The notes below the pieces were generated by a model. It made no database searches and was not told the origin of the DNA. It saw only the letters and a program-made list of their open reading frames with translations. Shown in pieces: positions 18,875 through 29,240 of a stretch of 64,000 nt of DNA. Both the position numbers and the translations under genes were made by a program. Source of the DNA: Tritrichomonas musculus (Eukaryota; Parabasalia; Tritrichomonadida; Tritrichomonadidae); the NCBI GenBank assembly GCA_039105265.1, contig JAPFFF010000022.1, positions 868,001-932,000 of the forward strand, written 5' to 3'. Within the stretch, counting starts at the first letter, position 1, and each line of letters begins with the position of its first letter.

Positions 18875-21800
18875 ATGGACAACCAGCTCATTTCCAAACT
18901 ATCCAAGAAGCAAATTTTATCCCTCCCTGGATTTTATGGTAAAGGGAAACAAACCATAAAAAAACTCCGAGAAGAGCTCAGACAAAATATCTCCAAAATG
19001 AAAATAAACAAAAGAGGCTTGAAAGTGAAGGATTATATCAAGGCATTTAATGAAAGTGATGATAAGTTGTTTAACAATCTGCGCAGGCAAAAAAATACCA
19101 GACAAAAAGAAAAGGCATCGCGAAGAGAATACAAACAAAGCCTCAAAAATAATGCCAGAGCAGAAAGGGATATATTAAATATTTCGGTCGATTTGTACTC
19201 TACAGCTAAGACCGAAGCCAGAAAAGAGTACAAGGAAAGAGTCAAAAATATTCAAGACAAGCCTAAATTTAAGAAGCAGATGAAGGAATTTATGATGAAA
19301 GCGAACAAGGAAATTTCATTCGAAATAGTTATTGGAGATGATGAAGATACCAGGATGGCATTTACTGAAACTCTAAGGCAGCTTCACAAGAAGAATAAAA
19401 AGAACGTGGTGGTAAAAAGTGAGTCTCTAGATGGGGAGGAATATAAGTGGTATACCATCTCATCGGCACGAAATATCGACACAACTATTGGTCATATCTC
19501 CGGTACAATAGATTTAAATGATGATTGTTCTGATAATAATCCTTGGATTGGTAATGTATTTATCCCAGCAAAATATCAATTACTCTTCATTCAAAACAAA
19601 AAGAAAGGCAAACAAACCGTCTTCACAATCAATAAACAAACTAGTAAAGGAAAGCTATATGAAGAAGAAGTAGAAATTGATGAAGATTATAGAGAAAAAC
19701 CAGACGGAGGATTCTTTCCATATATCAATCTTTCTGATATTGATTTGACTATATATCAAATATTTAAGTCTGTTGAGAAGAAAAATTATCAAGATAATTG
19801 CCTGGTCTATGCATGTATTCAATCAAAAGTTTTCTCAGAGGAAGAAATAAATCATCTACGTTCCATGGTGAAAACAAGGATGGTGCCAAATACTTTAATC
19901 TATGATATTGCCAAATATTTTAAATGTCATTTTATTGTCAGGAGGATTGATGAAAAATATGCTACGAGAGACCAACAGCAAATCAAAATAGATACCCGAA
20001 AGAAAGCCTGGGCTAAAGCTTTTAACAGGACTGTAGACCTGTTATTATACAAAAATCATTACATGATTAACAAACCCGTGGGAAACACAAAGCTTATAAC
20101 AGTCCTTCGAAAGCTATTTAAAGAAGGCATGTTCAGAGAAATAAAATCTTGCGAGATGGATATTTTGGCCACAAATGAATATAACAGTCATCTAGCAGAT
20201 TATCAAGATTTAAATTATGACCCTTCCCTTTGCTGTCAAAAAATAGATTCGTCTGTTATGAAAAAAGAGAGGGAGTGGTCAAAGATATACTACTCTGATT
20301 TTGAGACAGATACAACACTATCACCCCATAAACCATATCTTAACATTACAGTATATAGAACAAAAGAATTGATACATAAAATGGTTTTTGATGGGGATAA
20401 TATAGCCGAGAGATTATTAAAATCTTTGGAAAATAATTCTTTGACATACTTTCATAATCTAAAATATGATGCCTGCTTCTTCATCAACACCCCAGGATGG
20501 GACGTCCAAATAACTGAAAGGAACGGTACAATTCTTCAAATTGTCATGACAAAATATAAAATAAACAAAAGATTAACCTTCCGAAATAGCTACTCTTTGA
20601 TACCTGCTGCCCTATCTTCCTTCGCTAAAATGTTCCAACTACCGTCCACAAAGAAGTGATGGCATATAAAATATACACAGAAAAAAATATCAAACGAAAA
20701 GAAGTCTCAGCACTAGAATTCCAACTACAATATTATCTCGAAAATAAAGACAAAAAAACACTTCAACAAATAAAACAAGACTGGAAACAGCTTATCGATA
20801 ATGCAATAAATTGTGGCGCTTATGAAAATCTCCAGATAGACATCATGAAATATGCCATCTATTATTGCAAGCTCGACTGTATTGTTTTGATGAAAGGAGT
20901 TGAGAAATTTAATCGAGACTTGATAGAAGTGTTCAGACAAACAAAAACAGATATGTTGGACGTCCATAATTTTATCTCTATCTCTTCGATTGGATATTAT
21001 TATGCCTACAAATTTGGTTGCTTCGATGAGTGCTATCAGCTAAGTGGTAAGCCACAAAACTTTATCCAGAGATGTGTTTCTGGGGGAAGAACCATGACGG
21101 CAAATAATGAAAAGCAGTATGTAGAAGCGAGAATACAAGATTTTGATGCCGTCTCTTTATATCCATCAGCCATGAGTATTATGTCTGGAGTGCCCAAAGG
21201 AATGCCTAAAATAATTCCTGAAGGAATATCTACTGAAGAACTATTACGTTATGACCAGTTCTTTGCCGAAATAAACATTAAAAAATTAAGCTGTAAATCA
21301 GAGAAGCCATATCAATTTGGGCAGGTATTTAGCAGGAACGACCAGGGCTCAAAAATATTTACCAACAATCCAACAGACCACTATTATATTGACAAGAGAG
21401 CTTTTATGGACCTGATGGAATTTTATACTTTTGACTACGATTTTTATCGAGGATATTATTTTGATGAAGGATTTAATAGTAAAATTAATATATTCATCGA
21501 GAAATTGTTTAATCTCCGAAAGAAATATCAGGATGCAAAAAATCCTCTACAACAAACTATTAAACTCCTCTTGAATTCTATTTATGGAAAATCTATTCTC
21601 AAAGCCACTACGACAGAAACAAAATGCATACCAAAAGATAAAGCCATTAAATATATATGGAAAAATTATAATTATATCACAGAAATAATAGAGAATAAAT
21701 CAATCGAAAATGTGTATGTCAAGAAAGTAAAACCAATAAATAATCACTTTAATTTACCACATTTTGGAGCAAGTGTGTTGTCCTGGAGCAAACATTTGAT

Positions 21801-22281
21801 GAATCGAGTGATAAGTTCAGCAGAGCAGAATGGGATTGAAATATACTACACAGACACCGACAGCATACATATCAAAGAAGAAGATGTAGCAAGGATAGGA
21901 GAAGTGTTCAAAAAGAGATATGGAAAGGAGTTAATAGGCAAAAAGATGACTCAGTTTCACTGTGATTTTGATTCGTTTGAAGGAGCTGTTGGGGCTGTTC
22001 ATTCAAGAAAATTAATAGCTCTGGGAAAGAAATCATATCTCGACATTTTGGTAGATGAGAAGGGGAATGAAGGCCTACATATAAGACTGAAAGGAATTCC
22101 TAAACAATGTATTCTGAACAAAGCAAAGAGGATGAATATATCAGTGGAGGAGTTATATGAGAAATGATATTGCGGCGAAGAGATAGTATTTAATCTTCTT
22201 GATGGGGCTAATTGTTTCAAAAAAAATAGCTCATACCAACAGATAAATTTACCAACATTTGAGAGAAGAATCAAATTTTGA
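18875..22281 (+). pseudogene. polB: Protein-primed-type family B DNA polymerase (Polinton A), broken
   Basis: This is the replicative polymerase of the element. The first 35 residues resemble a SAP-like DNA-binding motif (LPGFYGKGKQTIKKLREEL) absent from the C copy. A middle region has DNC and NHYM residues (see findings). The 3'-5' exonuclease (YSDFETD, HNLKYD) is followed by polymerase motifs A (DAVSLYPSAM), B (LLLNSIYGKS) and C (YTDTDSIH). Against the intact C copy, one base is missing near 20642, shifting the frame between 18875-20659 and 20656-22167. An in-frame TGA at 22165-22167 precedes 38 more codons that match the C terminus (FNLLDGAN), to 22281. Both lesions are seen directly; inactivity is inferred. 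Confidence 0.9.
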
Positions 22282-23260
22282 AGAATGAAAAAATGACTGA
22301 AAAAATGACTGAAAAAATGACCGAAATTTTAATAGATTTTCGATGAAAAATGACTCAAAAAAAGACTCAAAAAATGAGCTAAATTTTCCTTCAAAATTTT
22401 CATTTTACTTTTTTTCGACCTGAATTTTTCGCTGAAATTTCAATAGATTTTCGATGAAAAATGACTCAAAAAATGACTGAAAAAATGACCGAAATTTTGA
22501 CTGATTTTCGATAAAATATTGACGAAAAAATGACTCAAAAAATGACCGAAATTTTCCTTCGAAATTTTCATTTTACTTTTTTTCGACCTGAATTTTTTGC
22601 TGAAATTTCAAGTGATTTTCGATAAAATATTGACGAAAAAATGACTCAAAAAATGACCGAAATTTTCCTTCGAAATTTTCATTTTACTTTTTTTCGACCT
22701 GAATTTTTTGCTGAAATTTCAAGTGATTTTCGATAAAATATTGACGAAAAAATGACTCAAAAAATGACCGAAATTTTCCTTCGAAATTTTCATTTTACTT
22801 TTTTTCGACCTGAATTTTTCGCTGAAATTTTAATAGATTTTCGATGAAAAATGACTCAAAAAATGACTGAAAAAATGACCGAAATTTTGACTGATTTTCG
22901 ATAAAATATTGACGAAAAAATGACTCAAAAAATGACCGAAATTTTCCTTCGAAATTTTCATTTTACTTTTTTTCGACCTGAATTTTTTGCTGAAATTTCA
23001 AGTGATTTTCGATAAAATATTGACGAAAAAATGACTCAAAAAATGACCGAAATTTTCCTTCGAAATTTTCATTTTACTTTTTTTCGACCTGAATTTTTTG
23101 TTTAAATTTCAAGTGATTTTCGATAAAATATACGCGATAAAACGACCAAAATTTTAATAGATTTTCGATGAAATATAGACAAAAAAATGACTCAAAAAAC
23201 GACCAAAATTTCAATAGATTTTCGATAAAATATAGACGAAAAAATTAGTAAAATTCTCTC
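22282..23260. repeat. Long tandem repeat between PolB and the GIY-YIG gene
   Basis: Six copies of a core (CATTTTACTTTTTTTCGACC) are spaced at about 111 or 168 bp, each with TGACTCAAAAAATGACCGA and GATTTTCGATAAAATATTGA segments. The longer spacings carry an extra TGACTGAAAAAATGACC sub-unit. No gene runs through it. Repeats at this place could influence replication or simply mark slippage; nothing in the sequence decides. Confidence 0.9.
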
Positions 23261-23364
23261 TCGAAATTTTCAATTTTTCGATTTTTCAATTTTTCGATTT
23301 TTTCAATTTTTCGCGTTTTCAAATTTTTTTAATTTTTTTATCGCAACCGCAAAAGAGCCTAGAA

Positions 23365-24228
23365 ATGGATTACGAAAAAGCCCCCCAAAAAATCGCCCAA
23401 CTTGAAGCTGAAAACAAAGAACTCAGAGCCGAAATTTTTGAGCTAAAATCACAGAAAAATGGCATAGATTACCCAAAATTATTGGATAATTCCATTGCCC
23501 AGATTCAAAATTTCAGAGCAGAAAACGAGAAATTGAAGGCTAAAATTGTTGAAATTCAGGCCCAAAATAGCATGTTAGAAGATGAATTTGAACAAAATGA
23601 AGTAAGATTCTCAGAGATATATCATGAAAATCAATTCAATAAAAAGCGAGTCCAGGAGCTAGAGCAATCATTCAATACCATAAATGATGAGCTAAAAAGG
23701 CTCAAGACCAAATTCGAAATCACATCTCTAGAACAATTTATGGAACTTTACGGGAAGATTATGGATAGGGGAGATATCAAAATTATACAGAAAAAATTCT
23801 TCGAAGAAACAGGTATAAAATATACACAATCATATCTGAAAAGAGAATTGGAACAGATGGGATACCAAGTAAAAAAAGTCGGAAATAGAGGAACATTCCA
23901 CGTTTCCAAAGATATTAGAGGCCTTCTTTATATAGTTCAACTCAACAAACACAAAGAAACATGTATCTATAAAGTTGGAAGAACATTTAACATGAAACAA
24001 AGATTGAACGGGTATAAACAGCACAATGGAGGAGCAACAGAAATAATATCATCCAAAGTAAACAATCAATTTTATGCTGAAGACAAACTACTCCAACTTC
24101 TCAACGAAGCTGTAGATAGAAATGAATTAAAGAAAGATTCAGCAAAGGATGAATATTTTGAGGGCTCCCTTGAGATTATCAGGAAATATTACGATGCGGT
24201 AGTCCAAGAATTTAAAGACGAAGAGTAA
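23365..24228 (+). CDS. GIY-YIG-like (T5orf172/MUG113-type) protein with coiled coil
   Basis: 287 residues. Residues 1-120 are a strong coiled coil (QLEAENKELRAEIFELK). Residues 135-175 could form a helix-turn-helix (IQKKFFEETG, SYLKRELEQMGY). The C-terminal domain has LYIVQ at 188 and YKVGRT at 202, an Arg at 213 in MKQRLNGY, and a Glu in AEDKLLQLL, the spacing expected for a T5orf172-type GIY-YIG fold. Such domains are often nucleases, so DNA nicking is plausible but unproven. It reads in the PolB direction and has no counterpart in C. Two T7 tracts precede it (23324-23330 and 23333-23339), the nearer ending 25 nt before the ATG. Confidence 0.7.
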   Translation: MDYEKAPQKIAQLEAENKELRAEIFELKSQKNGIDYPKLLDNSIAQIQNFRAENEKLKAKIVEIQAQNSMLEDEFEQNEVRFSEIYHENQFNKKRVQELEQSFNTINDELKRLKTKFEITSLEQFMELYGKIMDRGDIKIIQKKFFEETGIKYTQSYLKRELEQMGYQVKKVGNRGTFHVSKDIRGLLYIVQLNKHKETCIYKVGRTFNMKQRLNGYKQHNGGATEIISSKVNNQFYAEDKLLQLLNEAVDRNELKKDSAKDEYFEGSLEIIRKYYDAVVQEFKDEE

Positions 24229-24258
24229 AAAAAAATACCTGTCGAATATTTTTTTACT

Positions 24259-24543
24259 TTATGCCTTTATCAACTCAGCTAATTTTTTCAGCTCTTCTAA
24301 TTCTTTTTTCTTTCGTAGCCTATACTCCTTTTGTTGTTGCCTTCTTGCCTCGAGCCTTTCCTCCGGTGTATTGTATTTGCTCTTGCGTCCTCGTTTTTGT
24401 TTTTCAGGGAGGGGTTCGGCTTGGGTTTCCTCTTCAGCTTTTTCATCAGATATAATTTTTAAATTTTCTTCGGATTTACTCTTGGATAGTTTTTTTACAA
24501 CTTCTGTTTGATTGAATTTTTTGAGGTCTATTTTATTGGTCAT
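24259..24543 (-). CDS. Small basic, bZIP-like DNA-binding protein
   Basis: 94 residues: an acidic linker, then an AT-hook-like KRGRKSKY, then a continuous basic helix (RLEARRQQQKEYRLRKKKE) running into a short leucine heptad (LEELKKLAELI). This suggests a DNA-binding or DNA-condensing protein. The homologue in C is 34738-35016, with the same GRKxKY and QQQKxYRxRKKKE core. An A-T7 tract at 24555-24561 lies 11 nt before the start. It converges with the GIY-YIG gene 30 bp away. Confidence 0.7.
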   Translation of the reverse strand: MTNKIDLKKFNQTEVVKKLSKSKSEENLKIISDEKAEEETQAEPLPEKQKRGRKSKYNTPEERLEARRQQQKEYRLRKKKELEELKKLAELIKA

Positions 24544-24554
24544 TTGCCTTGAAG

Positions 24555-24561
24555 AAAAAAA
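24555..24561 (-). promoter_or_regulatory. ATTTTTTT tract before 24543 start
   Basis: Seven T preceded by A on the minus strand, 11 nt before the ATG. Member of the recurring set described in the findings. Confidence 0.45.
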
Positions 24562-24574
24562 TTAAAATTAAAAT

Positions 24575-25099
24575 CTAAACACAAACATATTTTAAGCAGA
24601 GATGATATTTGTTAATTAGTTCGTTGTATTCTTTGTTATATACTTGTTTGAAATCCATACAAACTTCTCCCTTGTCGTTTACTATTTTTATGGCTTCGAT
24701 TCGGCGTATCGGATTAGCTTTCCCAGCACAACATTTTATATCTTCATCAACATGTAATTCTACTATTTCAGCTTTTACAGAACATTTTATTATATCAATC
24801 AACGCCTCTACAGGAACGATAATACAATTTTTTGAGATAAGATTAGAGAGCAAAGCTTTATCTTGGTTCAATAAAATATTGGCAAAAGTCTCGAGAATTA
24901 CATATTTTACATCTTTTACATCATCTTCTGGGCTGTCTTCTAGCTCGACATTTCTTGTTATAACAATCTCTTCCTTCCCATCATCCCTTTTGTTTATGAT
25001 GATATTGTTATTAATATTTGATGTTGATTGAGCTGCGGCTTGTGGTTCTAATGATAAATTAGCATTAACGCCTGCATTATTTGACCTCTTTTTAATCAT
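24575..25099 (-). CDS. Conserved Polinton protein, unknown function
   Basis: 174 residues. The N-terminus is low in complexity (NINNNIIINKRDDGKEEIVI); the C-terminal half is helical with conserved ILLNQDKALLSNLISK, CIIVPVEAL and VYNKEYNELINKYH. The C element encodes a clear homologue (33690-34214) with the same start MIKKR. Paired Cys residues (CC) in the middle are kept in both. I recognise no family. Its place in the block between PolB and the capsid gene is the same in both elements. Confidence 0.75.
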   Translation of the reverse strand: MIKKRSNNAGVNANLSLEPQAAAQSTSNINNNIIINKRDDGKEEIVITRNVELEDSPEDDVKDVKYVILETFANILLNQDKALLSNLISKNCIIVPVEALIDIIKCSVKAEIVELHVDEDIKCCAGKANPIRRIEAIKIVNDKGEVCMDFKQVYNKEYNELINKYHLCLKYVCV

Positions 25100-25108
25100 T
25101 TCATTTCG

Positions 25109-25115
25109 AAAAAAA
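25109..25115 (-). promoter_or_regulatory. ATTTTTTT tract before 25099 start
   Basis: Seven T preceded by A on the minus strand, 9 nt before the ATG, in the 24-bp gap between genes. Confidence 0.45.
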
Positions 25116-25123
25116 TCTTTTAT

Positions 25124-25552
25124 TTAATAGATAATTTTCTCTATTTTCACTTTATGTTGCGGGCCATATATTATATTTCCTTTATCTTTTTCATTAGCCT
25201 TTCCTTGTATCTCCCCTATCTTTTCGGGTTTCTTGAGGTAAGAGGGAAGGATGGGTGCCTTGGGAGCCTTATCTTTTTTTAAATAATACCCTCCGTCTGT
25301 GATGCTGACAGGTGGTTCATGCAATGGTTTCGTTCTATGTTGATTACTCTTTGGCGGCCTCACAGGCTTGTTTTCCATATATTTTATAGGTGGTCTATTG
25401 TAATATGGATTAAATGTAATGGCATAAGTATTGTCGTTAGAGAATATACCAAAATGATTAAAGCCTATGGTGTGTTCTGTTTTTGTTCCTTCGTTGAACA
25501 TTTCTCCTTCTGCTCCAATGATAGATGAATCAGGATTTCTGTATTTATTCAT
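25124..25552 (-). CDS. Conserved Polinton protein, unknown function
   Basis: 142 residues, proline- and glycine-rich with few predicted helices. It shares with the C homologue (32763-33197) the blocks FGIFSNDNTYAITFNPYYNR, REPPVSITDGG-like EPPVSITDGGYY, LPSYLKKPEK and a C-terminal YGPQ. The extended, proline-rich character would suit a minor virion or cement component, but that is only a guess. No family recognised. Confidence 0.75.
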   Translation of the reverse strand: MNKYRNPDSSIIGAEGEMFNEGTKTEHTIGFNHFGIFSNDNTYAITFNPYYNRPPIKYMENKPVRPPKSNQHRTKPLHEPPVSITDGGYYLKKDKAPKAPILPSYLKKPEKIGEIQGKANEKDKGNIIYGPQHKVKIEKIIY

Positions 25553-25561
25553 TTCTATTCC

Positions 25562-25568
25562 AAAAAAA
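25562..25568 (-). promoter_or_regulatory. ATTTTTTT tract before 25552 start
   Basis: Seven T preceded by A on the minus strand, 9 nt before the ATG. Confidence 0.45.
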
Positions 25569-25577
25569 TTATTCAGC

Positions 25578-26027
25578 TTACTCTAGGACAAGGGGTTGAG
25601 ACTCTCCGATGTATAGTTCTGGCGTGTTTAAATTGTATTTCTCTCGAAGCTGAATAATTAATTCTTTCGTTTGTTTTGAAGCATTTTCTATGGAATAATT
25701 ATAGTAGCTATGCTCCTCATATATCTGTTCTTGATTTGAGCCGTTGATAAAGAATTCATTCATTTTATAATGTAATCGACGTCGAGAATTTGCATTGATA
25801 ATTACATGCTCTATTTCATATTTTTTGATTTTGTCAGGATATATTCTCCAGGTCTTTTTTTCAGTTTTGAGTGATATATATATTACTTTGCCCAAAAATT
25901 TGTTGCGAGAAAGCTGGATGGGAAATTTATCACAGAGGATGGCAAAATTACATTGCTTCCATTCTTCTGGCTTTTCAGCGAGGGAGATAATATTGTTGAT
26001 GTAATCATAGACTCTTTGCTCTTGCAT
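25578..26027 (-). CDS. Conserved Polinton protein, unknown function
   Basis: 149 residues. The C homologue at 33222-33668 shares VYDYINNI, QCNFAILCDKFP, FLGKVIYISLK, RFYPDK-like RIYPDK, NSRRR, FFINGS and the C-terminal IGE-x-LVL ending. It lies next to the major capsid gene here, but one place further away in C, where it has swapped order with the 25124 homologue. No family recognised. Confidence 0.75.
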   Translation of the reverse strand: MQEQRVYDYINNIISLAEKPEEWKQCNFAILCDKFPIQLSRNKFLGKVIYISLKTEKKTWRIYPDKIKKYEIEHVIINANSRRRLHYKMNEFFINGSNQEQIYEEHSYYNYSIENASKQTKELIIQLREKYNLNTPELYIGESQPLVLE

Positions 26028-26040
26028 TTGCGATGGAGAT

Positions 26041-26047
26041 AAAAAAA
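26041..26047 (-). promoter_or_regulatory. ATTTTTTT tract before 26027 start
   Basis: Seven T preceded by A on the minus strand, 13 nt before the ATG, in the 38-bp gap after the capsid gene. Confidence 0.45.
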
Positions 26048-26065
26048 TATTTTAAGAATGAATAT

Positions 26066-27745
26066 TTATGCCGGAGTAGTCAAATCATAATTCCCGAGGC
26101 GAACAAGTGGTGGCATACCATTAGGCTGAACCAAAATTGATATTGATGAATCAAACAAAAGACAAATTAGAGGAGGAGTTTCCACTGCATTTGCATATGT
26201 TTTTGCGCCTGTATCTTGGGATACATTAATTTCAAAGTTAATTGGAGACAAAGATGTAAGGCCTTGCTGATATGTATTATCTGTTTCTGTAGGAAGGCCG
26301 ATGAAGAAGCTGGTTTTATCATTTGTCCAATATCCAGTTGAATATCCAAATGTCGGTTGATTAGTAGTTGAATCTCTATTACAATATGTCAAACTGTTTA
26401 CTACTTCTTTATTGAACCCGCTTTGTTCACCATTCATATTCATAGCATTTTGACAGTATTCTAAGAATTCAGGGTATTCATCGGTCGTTCCGAATGGTTT
26501 TGCAGGAATGTTTCCATATCCGCCACAATTTAATTGAAATGATTTAAAGTTAGGATTTTTGAAATATGTATGATGAGTATGCTTTACAGGAAATAGACAA
26601 AATATTGAATCAACAAATCGGGGTGTGATTGTACAGGTAGTTTTGTCATTTGGATTTTTTAGTTTATTTGTTGTTGTGTAGACGGAAAGAGTTTGCGTTG
26701 GGAAAGTAAGTGGATGAGTCGGGTCAGCATATCTTTGAACGAGGCTGGAATAAATATTATCTTCAATACCAAAACATGGTATGATAGATGAGCATTCTGT
26801 TATCGAGTAATCGACGACTTGAAAAGTCCTGTCTTCTGTCTTGAGATGAATAAAATTAATATTAACTGCATTACTTTGAGCAGCAAAAGCTGCTCCTGTT
26901 ATTCTTGTAGTATCAGCCAAATTTGTTTTGCTTGTATACATAGTTATTGATTCATTTATTGGAGTAAATTCATTTGTTATTTGATCGAAAGCATATTTTG
27001 AATAAACATTTGGTTCGTGTTCAAATGTAGCTCCTGGGCCGATAGGACAACATACCATTCCAGCACAAGAAAAGAATAATCTGAGTTCTATTTTTCCTGC
27101 AAAAGCTGGGAGGTATTTAATATTAGATAGGGGTAAGAATCTTCTCAAATCTATCTTGAGATGAATTTTATATTTCTGTTCTGTCCATTTTTTACCATTT
27201 CTCTCTTTCCAATCAACAACGAATCCTGTTCTACTACCGGATTTATAATTCCATATATCTTTATGTCTGGCCTTAGAATATACATCTGCTCTCTTTGTTG
27301 TTTCATTAGCACAACAAGCTGTTAAAAATGATTCCTCACAACCAAAATTCTGGGTATAGATGGTGATGCCATTTGCTACAATTTCATATTTCTCAACCGC
27401 ATCTCTAGCATCTTTAAAGCCAAACCAAACTCTATTGAATTGATATCCGTCTGAAGTTAATGGTTCAACAGCTTTTCCAGCAGCTTCTTTAATACTAACT
27501 TCCATATCGGCTCTAATGAATCCATTATATATGTCTGCTGTATTATTGGTATTTGGAGATATAATGGCGCTGGTATATGAACCACTAGGAACAGGAGGTG
27601 ATGGGGAATACGATGTCTGAGGACTTATAGTATACTGTTTGTTGGTATCAGATAATGCTATACAATTATCGACGATATCAAAATATGATGCTATTTGAGT
27701 ACATACTTCCGCTGAAGTTCTAAGTTCAATCTCGTTGTTCAACAT
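26066..27745 (-). CDS. Major capsid protein (double jelly-roll candidate)
   Basis: 559 residues, about the usual length of a Polinton major capsid protein and lacking membrane segments. It is beta-rich throughout, with a Cys-containing middle region (FFSCAGMVCCPIGPGA) and a C-terminal block (TSFFIGLPTETDNTYQQGL, NYDLTTPA) also found in the C fragment at 32386-32735. The identification rests on length, beta content and its place near ATPase and integrase; the double jelly-roll fold cannot be proved from sequence alone. It would form the hexameric capsomers of the particle. Confidence 0.7.
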   Translation of the reverse strand: MLNNEIELRTSAEVCTQIASYFDIVDNCIALSDTNKQYTISPQTSYSPSPPVPSGSYTSAIISPNTNNTADIYNGFIRADMEVSIKEAAGKAVEPLTSDGYQFNRVWFGFKDARDAVEKYEIVANGITIYTQNFGCEESFLTACCANETTKRADVYSKARHKDIWNYKSGSRTGFVVDWKERNGKKWTEQKYKIHLKIDLRRFLPLSNIKYLPAFAGKIELRLFFSCAGMVCCPIGPGATFEHEPNVYSKYAFDQITNEFTPINESITMYTSKTNLADTTRITGAAFAAQSNAVNINFIHLKTEDRTFQVVDYSITECSSIIPCFGIEDNIYSSLVQRYADPTHPLTFPTQTLSVYTTTNKLKNPNDKTTCTITPRFVDSIFCLFPVKHTHHTYFKNPNFKSFQLNCGGYGNIPAKPFGTTDEYPEFLEYCQNAMNMNGEQSGFNKEVVNSLTYCNRDSTTNQPTFGYSTGYWTNDKTSFFIGLPTETDNTYQQGLTSLSPINFEINVSQDTGAKTYANAVETPPLICLLFDSSISILVQPNGMPPLVRLGNYDLTTPA

Positions 27746-27749
27746 TTAT

Positions 27750-27756
27750 AAAAAAA
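27750..27756 (-). promoter_or_regulatory. ATTTTTTT tract before the capsid gene
   Basis: Seven T preceded by A on the minus strand, only 4 nt before the capsid ATG (ATTTTTTTATAA then ATG). Confidence 0.45.
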
Positions 27757-27764
27757 TAAAAACT

Positions 27765-28373
27765 TCAAAATATATCAGAGAAAATATTATTTCTTCTTCT
27801 GCGAATGAGTTGAGGTTGAGGTTGAGGAGGAGGAGGTGGTGGTGGTGGTCGTGTTGGCTCGTCCTCTGGTTCTTCTTCTATATCATTTCCGGAAGGAAAA
27901 TTAGGCTCTTGAATATATTGCGGCTGAGTATATTGATTTCTTTTATATAATTCTTTATTCATTACTTCTTTTATCATCCTCTTTTGCTCTTTCTTTTCTC
28001 GTTTACTTTTTATTTCTTCTCCCAATAATTTTAGCTGATTTAATATTTCCATATTTATCGTGGGGTCAAAAATGGCTGAATTATTTGATTGCGGCTTAGG
28101 CCTTGTGATTTTTTTTGGGAGAGATTTTGTGGGCGGCTTTATTGTAGGCTCCTCTGTCGGCTCTTCTACTTCCTGCTCTTCTACCTGTGGTTCAATAGAT
28201 GATTCTTCAGTAGACGGTTCAGAAGGGGGCTTTACCAGTGGTTCCTTACGAGGCCTAACAATATATTTTCCTTCTGTTTTGGTAGGGAACACTTCAAAAT
28301 CATCATCTTCAATCCCACGTAGCCATTTATTTATCAACTGTAATCTTTTGCTTTGAGGCACTCTTTTGCTCAT
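27765..28373 (-). CDS. Pro/Glu-rich protein with basic end, unknown function
   Basis: 202 residues. A basic start (KRVPQSKRLQLINKWLRG) is followed by a low-complexity Pro/Glu/Ser stretch, a helix (EEIKSKREKKEQKRMIKEV), eight prolines in a row, and a C-terminal RRRRNNIFSDIF. Such disordered, charged proteins next to capsid genes are often scaffolds or core proteins; here that is inference. A TCATAA initiator-like motif lies 4 nt before the start. It sits 20 bp upstream of the capsid gene in the same direction. No counterpart is left in C. Confidence 0.6.
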   Translation of the reverse strand: MSKRVPQSKRLQLINKWLRGIEDDDFEVFPTKTEGKYIVRPRKEPLVKPPSEPSTEESSIEPQVEEQEVEEPTEEPTIKPPTKSLPKKITRPKPQSNNSAIFDPTINMEILNQLKLLGEEIKSKREKKEQKRMIKEVMNKELYKRNQYTQPQYIQEPNFPSGNDIEEEPEDEPTRPPPPPPPPQPQPQLIRRRRNNIFSDIF

Positions 28374-28443
28374 TTATGAAATTTAAAAAATGTTTGAATA
28401 TGCAGGCTTTTACACGAATTTGTTTGAGTTTTGGAGAGTTTGT

Positions 28444-29184
28444 TTACCAATCATCTTTCTCAAACTTTTCGTATGCTTCTCTACGTCTTCTTGTGGCTTC
28501 TCTCAGGTCCGCCCAGAATTGTTTATCATTCTTTAATTTTTCAACTTCGATGTGGTGTTTTTCAGCTGCTGACAATTGCTTTTTGGGAGGCGATGGTTTA
28601 GGCTTTTCTTTTGGCTTTTCTTTTGGCTTTTCTTTTTGTGTTGTGGCATTTTTCTGTTTACTACTTTTAGCGGCAGTTGTATTGTTTTTATTGCTTATTT
28701 GTTTTTTCAATTGTGCTAATTGTGCCATAGCCCTTTCAAGATGCTTATTTCGTTTATGATGTATTTTAAAACCAGATGGCTTCCTTCCATAATAAATGCG
28801 TGGGAAATGTGATTGAGCTACATTACTTCCCAAAGGATTCGGCTGTCTTTCAGCTATCGATTTTTGTAATGCGGCTTTTGCCTCTCCTTCTTTGATTCCA
28901 TCTGCAGCCATCATCATTCCTTTGCCAATACCAGCTACTGCAGGGTTCCCTGTAATTGCTCCGAAAGCTTGAGCCGCTCCTCCGACAGTATTTAAGATTG
29001 GTACTTTATTTTTCGATATCCATTTTCCCGCTTTGCCAATAGCAGAATCTTCTATCCATTTACTAGCTTTACCAACACCAGATTTAACAGAATTCCATGC
29101 ACTATTTATAAATTTTCCTAAAAATCCACTAGAATTCTGGGGTGTTGAGGGTTCGACTCTATCTGTATCTTCAACTTTTTCCAT
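28444..29184 (-). CDS. Putative minor virion protein with hydrophobic helix
   Basis: 246 residues. The N-terminal half has an amphipathic helix (FINSAWNSVKSGVGKASKWI) and an Ala/Gly-rich hydrophobic segment (GGAAQAFGAITGNPAVAGIG). The second half is basic with KEKPKEKPKEKPK repeats and ends in a charged helix. The layout recalls internal, membrane-active minor proteins of other icosahedral viruses, but no sequence family is recognised and the comparison is only structural analogy. It lies between the ATPase and the Pro/Glu-rich gene, reading the same way. Confidence 0.55.
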   Translation of the reverse strand: MEKVEDTDRVEPSTPQNSSGFLGKFINSAWNSVKSGVGKASKWIEDSAIGKAGKWISKNKVPILNTVGGAAQAFGAITGNPAVAGIGKGMMMAADGIKEGEAKAALQKSIAERQPNPLGSNVAQSHFPRIYYGRKPSGFKIHHKRNKHLERAMAQLAQLKKQISNKNNTTAAKSSKQKNATTQKEKPKEKPKEKPKPSPPKKQLSAAEKHHIEVEKLKNDKQFWADLREATRRRREAYEKFEKDDW

Positions 29185-29240
29185 TGTTATTTAAAGTCAA
29201 TAAAACTAGCTTTCAAGGACATAGTCCAAGTATGACTTCG

